Assembly: GCA_008931825.1 (NCBI GenBank)
Contig: QXVZ01029004.1
Location: 1 to 26,552, forward strand
Length of the DNA stretch: 26,552 nucleotides
Direction: 5' to 3'
Origin: Phallusia fumigata
Lineage: Eukaryota; Chordata; Ascidiacea; Phlebobranchia; Ascidiidae
Position 1 is the stretch's first letter. Each line of letters begins with the position of its first letter. This document shows, piece by piece, positions 20,879-26,552 of the stretch. The notes below the pieces were generated by a model. That model searched no databases. It was not told the DNA's origin and saw nothing but the letters and a program-made list of their open reading frames with translations. The translations under genes and the position numbers were made by a program.

Positions 20879-21194
20879 GAGGTGAGAACAGGCCGGAACA
20901 TGCGATAACGAAACTGACTCAAACAGTGAGCCGGAAGCAGGCAACAAATTAGGCTTTCAAATGCGAAACTTACCGCGAAATGTGCGGAAATTTTGAGACC
21001 GCAGTCCGCGAAAACGTCGGTTCACCTAAAAAAGGAAAAAGTTAAAGTGCTTGTGGAACGATCGACGTAAAACCGCATAAAGTACCAGGCACGCATTCAA
21101 AGGTTATGATAGCGATTGCATAAATAACAGAGACCAAAAATTTCAAAAAAAGGAGATGCTAACGAACAGGTTTTTGATGATAATATTGCTTTCC
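20879..21194 (+). other. 3' UTR of the secreted-protein gene, left-contig copy
   Basis: Sequence after the stop at 20876-20878 up to the N. Only weak variants of a poly(A) signal occur (GCATAAAG, CATAAATAAC). The right copy (22050-22365) is nearly identical and continues to a canonical AATAAA at 22534-22539. Confidence 0.5.
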
Positions 21195-21195
21195 N
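21195..21195. other. Single-N contig join 3
   Basis: This N joins 3' UTR sequence directly to the middle of a copy of exon 4. It is the third join with the same geometry in this window. Confidence 0.9.
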
Positions 21196-22049
21196 CAAAA
21201 TAACTCCGGGACGTACCTTCTACACATGAGTGATGTTAACCTCAGAGTAAAAATCGGCTTTGGAAGTAAGTGACTACAGTGATTTAACAAATAAATGAAA
21301 CCGTAAATGACACAACCCCACTCAAAAGTGTATTTTAAAACAGTAAATAGGTGTAGTTTAATCTGCCGAAATATGTACAGACTTTTGTCATGCAACATTT
21401 CTGTGTTTTACAGTGAACATTACCGGGATGCACCTGTCGGTGATAGACGACGAGTGTATTCCAACAATGCAAGGGATGAGCATTATGTTGAAAGAAAACA
21501 GCGACACGGAACCGCGCTTGAGCACCAACACGATTCGCGAACTTCTTGAATTTTCCACAGTGGACGAATTCAAAAACATGTTTTGCGACGCGATGCGCCT
21601 GTAAGTGCGTGTTTTATTGTAGGGCCCTTGAATTCTTGCTATGGTTTTGCTGATCTTACCAGTGTTTGCAATTGTTGTAATAGTATATCAACAGTTGCCC
21701 AAAAATGAATTTGTCTATGACTACAACTTATGCACAAGTTCCAAATACAAAAGTATGCCACACAAAAAACAATCAGAGCAATAGCGAGTGATTTTTGGAG
21801 TTACCACAAGGGATCATTTGCATTTATCACAAAGGCACATCTCTAGCATTAACGCACCATATAAACACTTCGAAAAAAGTGCCCCACCTTTTGGAAAACG
21901 TCTCGAAGCTTAAAATCACAATTTGTTTTTTCAATTTAGCACTTAAAGGAGTTTCATTTCTTGGTTTCAGAATTGCGCAAAGCGGATCAAAGTCGATGAT
22001 CGCAAAAGCGATTTTTGATCGGATTGAAGCGACATTGTTCGAAAAGTGA
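21196..22049 (+). CDS. Secreted-protein exons 4(part)-6, right-contig copy
   Basis: Partial exon 4 (21196-21265, no acceptor), exon 5 (21414-21600) and exon 6 (21971-22049, TGA at 22047-22049). Splice sites, phases and encoded residues equal those of 20025-20878. The copy lacks a promoter, signal peptide and exons 1-3, and begins in mid-exon at an N, so it is an allelic contig end and not a truncated paralogue. It is the copy that continues into the real 3' flank. Confidence 0.8.
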
Positions 22050-22533
22050 GAGGTGAGAACAGGCCGGAACATGCGATAACGAAACTGACTCAAACAGTGA
22101 GCCAGAAGCAGGCAACAAATTAGGCTTTCAAATGCGAAACTTACCGCGAAATGTGCGGAAATTTTGAGACCGCAGTCCGCGAAAACGTCGGTTCACCTAA
22201 AAAAGGAAAAAGTTAAAGTGCTTGTGGAACGATCGACGTAAAACCGCATAAAGTACCAGGCACGCATTCAAAGGTTATGATAGCGATTGCATAAATAACG
22301 GAGACCAAAAATTTCAAAAAAAGGAGATGCTAACGAACAGGTTTTTGATGATAATATTGCTTTCCAACAGAGTTATGTCACTTATTTTAATCCTCTTGTA
22401 TTCCTAAACGTTAACCTATTCGGCTGGTGATGTAAAATGGCGGGTAAAAAGGAGTTGGATTGGCAAAAAGATACAGCCACCTTGATGGGTAAACACAGCA
22501 TTAAGATGCGTTAGATATCAACAGATAAACACG

Positions 22534-22539
22534 AATAAA
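22534..22539 (+). terminator. Candidate polyadenylation signal of the secreted-protein gene
   Basis: AATAAA followed by TGTGGGGC. It would give a 3' UTR of about 0.5 kb measured from the stop at 22049 in the right-contig copy. Another AATAAA lies at 23461-23466. The choice is by proximity only. Confidence 0.4.
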
Positions 22540-22559
22540 ATGTGGGGCTAATCCACTGA

Positions 22560-25500
22560 GCGATAACTAACGTGGCAAAACCGGAGGCCAAGTGTGAAAT
22601 CGTAAACACTCAGTTGTTTACGGGTTTGAGAAACAAGTTCCGAGCACGATTTTTTAGGTGGCGAAGTGGAAAAGGCCGTAATTGTCTCTGAGAAAAGCAG
22701 AACGGTCCGTTTTGCGGTTCACAGGGAAACAACAATATGTAACTCGCCAACAGGTGTTACCAAATCGTTTATCACAGTTCAGGGCACCTCAAAGCCCGGA
22801 GGGGACATTCGTTTAGCTATCAGACATACAAATTTTAGTCTGCGTGTGGCCTGCATTCGTAACACTTTTTGACATATATCCTAATTTGTGCATTTATGAC
22901 AATTGGGAATGAAATTGATGGTGGACAAAAATGGGCAAAAGATTCTACACGCGTTATTGCATTTGTCGCGGTTAAAACGTGGTAGTTTAAATTTGCTAAA
23001 ATATTTTTACATCTACAGAGACGGTTCCACACCAAGACCTCGACAACCAAGCAGTATATATCTACTGTACATAGCGTTCTCAAATGTCCTACTGTTGCCG
23101 AACAACACAAGGTGTCTACGACAGCCCCACCAAAATCAGTATTTCATCATAAAACATAAAATACCAGACTTAAAAAGACGTTTTTAAATTTGACACCTGG
23201 ACTTTGTTGGTGTTCCTATTATTATTATTTTTTTTGCATTCTGTCTGTAGCGTTTCTGTTGTGTTTTATTTATAAACCCTCGCGAATATTGTATTATAAG
23301 GGGTACGGTACCTTTTGCTTTGAAGCGCAAGAAACATTAAACATTGTCGTATTGTGACTTTTCAATCCAACGGGACCGTGCTTGGTCGACGTATGAAAGA
23401 AGGCATTTTTGAATCTCTTTCGATTCCATTTTATTCGAATGTGTGGGCTCTGTTGCCAAAAATAAAGTTGTACTGGCGTAATTTAAAGTTATTGAATGGT
23501 AAAATTATGGATTTAGCTGCATTTCTTACGTGATTAGCTGCTGGAACCCACTTATGATTCGAACGGAAATTTTGCGGTTGCATTTTGGCATGATAAATCA
23601 CAAGTTTATTATCGCTTATATTTTTTAAAACCGCAGCTTAATTTAAAGGCGACAATTACACTCTTCATTTCGAGGAATGTAAATAAGCGCCGCTTGAGTT
23701 GGCGATTGTGGTTGTCCGAGGCAATACGGATCACATCACAATGCAGTTAATTTTTGACAGGCAGAAACCGCAAATCAAATACTTGTTTAATTAATGCGCT
23801 CCATCCGCTACCCCACACAGTGCGTCTAAACCGGCAAAGCTGCCGCTCAGAATTACAAATACACACGGTGATTGGTTTTCTTATCCCCACCTGCGCGAAA
23901 ACCCAGCCCTGGAGAGTTCCAACATATACTTGGGACTCAGCATGTAACGAGAACTCGAGAAGCACCTGAAATTAACACGTTTCTGTAATCGTGATTGACC
24001 CTAAACTAACACCACCTGACCCCGGCGATACAAATTTTCCGCATGACGAACGTGAAAGCCTGTGGTTGTGACAGATGAGTCAGTTGGAGCAGGCGGGCCA
24101 AACACCCGACACAGTTCACGACCCCGTGTGCCTCCTCGCAATATTTTATCGAACTCGTACACGATATTTTATCGACGTGCGTATTAATATCTCTTAGCCG
24201 TGTAGTTTTCGGTTGTGCCGAACCAACACCCGTACAAACCTTGATTTATATCTTCCGATACGTAAGTAAAACGTGTGTCATTGAAACTGGAGGCAAAACG
24301 ATAGAAATACAGATTTTTTGATTTGTTTGGTCGGTACTTTTATGGCGAATGCGGTTTTTGTCGAATCGAACCTGGCGGAAGTACAAGGACAAACACAGCA
24401 TCTCCGCTCATCAAGTAACCTACTTAAATGCGAAACAAGTACATGTTTCTTCGAACACCATACATTAGGAAACAAAGGCATAACAAACCAATCAGTCGTA
24501 AAGGTCACAGAGGGATCTGATGTATGAAGGGTCTGCGGTGTTTGGTAGCTCTCACCGCTGTCTGCGTGCAGACAAATCCCCGATTGGGGAAAACGTGATC
24601 GGGTAGCGAGAGATTGCAACGCGATATTGCTACAGTGAAACACACATCCTCAAGACCGGCACTGGCAGGAGCTTGTTGAACATCTCACTTGACAATCAAT
24701 TGATGATCTGTTTAAGAACCCACACGGGCCGTACGCGGCACAGATTAAGGCGATGATCAGTTTTGTTCTAACAACTCCCGTACTAAAAATACGGTTATTA
24801 AACAATATTCATCAAAATACAGAAATGGCCAGTTACCTTGTACAGGGCTGTTAAAATGAAACCTAAAGGTTTGAAGCTACTTATTATATTTAGGGTGTGC
24901 CTGGTACAATGAAGTACATAACTGTTTTTGTTTATTCCACCCGCACAATCACACGAAGGAATTTCAACCGGGTATTTTGTGTCCGTATTTAGGCGGCAGG
25001 GCAGGTGCTAACTTTTTCGATCCTGAAAAGCCACGTGATATTTCGTGCTCTGCAGTGGGGAAAGCGCCACCTGGCAAAAGACGTCACATGTCGACATTTG
25101 TTTATATATCACGCTCCGCAATTTGCCACGCAAGCATAAACAGCAGCTTCTGCGCAGAACTGCAAGCCTCAAGACAAGGGCAGACGACCGAGATACGTGG
25201 TTCTTGCATCATACACAATCTGCCTATCCCCTTTCAACATAAAACAAGGAAAAACATAGCAAATGTAGGAGTCATATGGTGGTATAGGAGATATGGGATA
25301 GTTTCGCTTGTCAGAGCACGACGGTATTCCCTTTTATAACCGATACGAGGTGGAAAATAACCTTTAAACACGATGCATCATGTGAGGTTATTGTTATATA
25401 CAATCATTCAACGCAACGCGCAACAAACCGGTTTGTGTTGATTCAAGTAGCGGGATAAGTAGGAATCCACTTGCATTAGGTGAGGCAAAAACAACACGAA

Positions 25501-26552
25501 CACCAGCGGTGCATGTAATACGATTAGGCGATCCCGGTATGGAACGTTATCGCATGATATTGTCAACAGGTTTTTCCTTCTGGGCACTATAATCTATATT
25601 AGGCAAAAGAAGATAACTTAAAAATTAAAATAGACATCGTGTACACCACGACGTGTGATTTTAAGTAGCGATACCTGTTTGTGGTCAAAGCTGTCGAAAA
25701 AGCTGACAGAGCTGAGAGGCAAGAGCGGCCGCCTCATCCCATTTGTTCACGTCGGCGGAAGTAAACGTTACCAGCTTCTCCGAAATCTTAAGAAGAGTCT
25801 TGAAGTTCCTGAAATGGATGGCAAAGTCAAAATGTTGATAACACCAAATGTTAAACTACAGGCATATACAGTACATTTAATACAACTCAATATGTCCGGT
25901 AACATTACAAAGCGTATTGGGGGTTTCGTGCTAATATGTGAAGGAATTACAAAATCAAGACAAAGCAATGCGTTTTTCGCAGATGCCAATCTGTAAGGTA
26001 AATGCTCTATATCAGCAGTGGCCAGCTTGGCTTTAGTTGCGATCGATTTCAAACATTTTTAATAACCCACGATGGTTGGACCCGATAGATTTTCCTCGAT
26101 TAAATAACTTTTTCGTGGCCCCGAAGGCATTTACACCTACTCCATCTGCATTTTTACACAAAAGTGTTGTAAAAAAGTGTAAAAACTGTCCTGCGCGTTG
26201 GCGGGATCGGCGTGTTGGATTTCTCAGCTCTATATAAATCTGTGAGGCAGAACAAGTTATCTGCCAACCGCTTTTGGAAACCCCGGAGTCGATAAGAACG
26301 ATGCACGATACGTCCGCATCCGCGTACACTAGTGGATTACATCAGACCAAACTGTACAAACACATTTGAACATCTAAATAAAAATCAAGACATTTTAAGG
26401 TTGCCAGAGGCGACCATGACCTTTGCTCCAACTAAAACATATCGTTTTTAACTTTTCAACTACCCGTATATATCATCTGACGCATCGCGCGAACACAAAC
26501 AGCCGGGGAGGGACGTCGAATATTCCGACTCGCACGTGTGTTATGACACAAT
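22560..26552. other. Right flank, no confident gene
   Basis: CpG-rich sequence with only short open frames lacking family resemblance. A short (ATT)n/T run lies at 23216-23235. One stretch, about 25655-25996 plus strand, is open for 113 codons (opening from GTG) and has a locally GC-richer, coding-like part (25700-25850), but without matched splice sites or a recognisable domain. No tRNA, no mobile-element protein fragments and no inverted repeats were seen. Confidence 0.5.

Larger units (their letters stand above)
20025..22365 (+). repeat. Direct duplication 20025-21194 / 21196-22365 (unmerged contig overlap)
   Basis: The 1170 bases before the N at 21195 match the 1170 bases after it, covering the end of exon 4, exons 5-6, the stop codon and the 3' UTR. 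The exon differences I noticed are silent (CTG/TTG and GAG/GAA in exon 5). Introns differ at scattered sites. Both copies end in the same TTTTTGATGATAATATTGCTTTCC run, the first at the N and the second continuing into unique sequence. Confidence 0.9.

Noticed and set aside
21196..22049. Truncated paralogue of the secreted-protein gene
   Set aside because: It starts in mid-exon at an N and repeats the end of the preceding contig almost exactly, so an allelic overlap explains it better.
24278..24643. 121-codon open frame on the minus strand
   Set aside because: No family resemblance, no splice context, and mixed composition rich in Cys, Ser and Phe as in random translation.
24977..25339. 120-codon open frame on the plus strand
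   Set aside because: It opens from a non-ATG codon, has no domain, and overlaps another open frame of similar quality.

Overview
The window is eukaryotic and almost certainly from an invertebrate animal. Coding sequence is split by short to medium introns with GT..AG borders, the two genes differ strongly in CpG content, and the left gene is a metazoan clathrin-adaptor accessory protein. The species cannot be fixed from sequence alone. A mosaic CpG pattern and allele-like differences of a few percent fit a highly heterozygous invertebrate. The secreted protein on the right has the look of arthropod takeout/JHBP or mite group-7 allergen-like (TULIP) proteins, but that resemblance is weak.

Assembly structure governs how everything else is read. 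There are three single N bases (2383, 19223, 21195). In each case the sequence just left of the N is repeated just right of it: 924-2382 with 2384-3829, 18615-19222 with 19224-19831, and 20025-21194 with 21196-22365. The window therefore looks like four contigs (1-2382, 2384-19222, 19224-21194, 21196-26552) whose overlapping ends were laid side by side instead of merged. The copies differ by scattered substitutions and small indels, as alleles do. The real locus should be about 3.2 kb shorter, with no duplicated exons.

Layout: (1) 1-5175, plus strand, is the 3' portion of an aftiphilin-like gene (AFTPH). It has one large acidic exon with DF/FxxF motifs, then seven smaller exons carrying the clathrin/AP-binding C-terminal domain; exons 2-5 and the end of exon 1 appear twice. 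The likely 3' UTR reaches AATAAA signals near 6.15-6.23 kb. (2) At about 5.8 kb CpG goes from scarce to abundant and stays so. (3) About 6.2-17.9 kb holds no gene I can support; it has a CRE-like TGACGT cluster at 16.07-16.17 kb and a weak diverged repeat at 14.95/15.22 kb. (4) 17.90-20.88 kb, plus strand, is a six-exon gene for a small secreted protein of 218 residues with a TATA box; exons 2-3 and 4-6 are partly repeated by the contig overlaps. (5) 22.37-26.55 kb has candidate poly(A) signals and no confident gene.

The two genes show no functional link. The left one looks like a broadly expressed, probably body-methylated trafficking gene. The right one looks like a TATA-driven, CpG-rich secreted-protein gene. 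I found no RNA gene, CRISPR array or intact mobile element.
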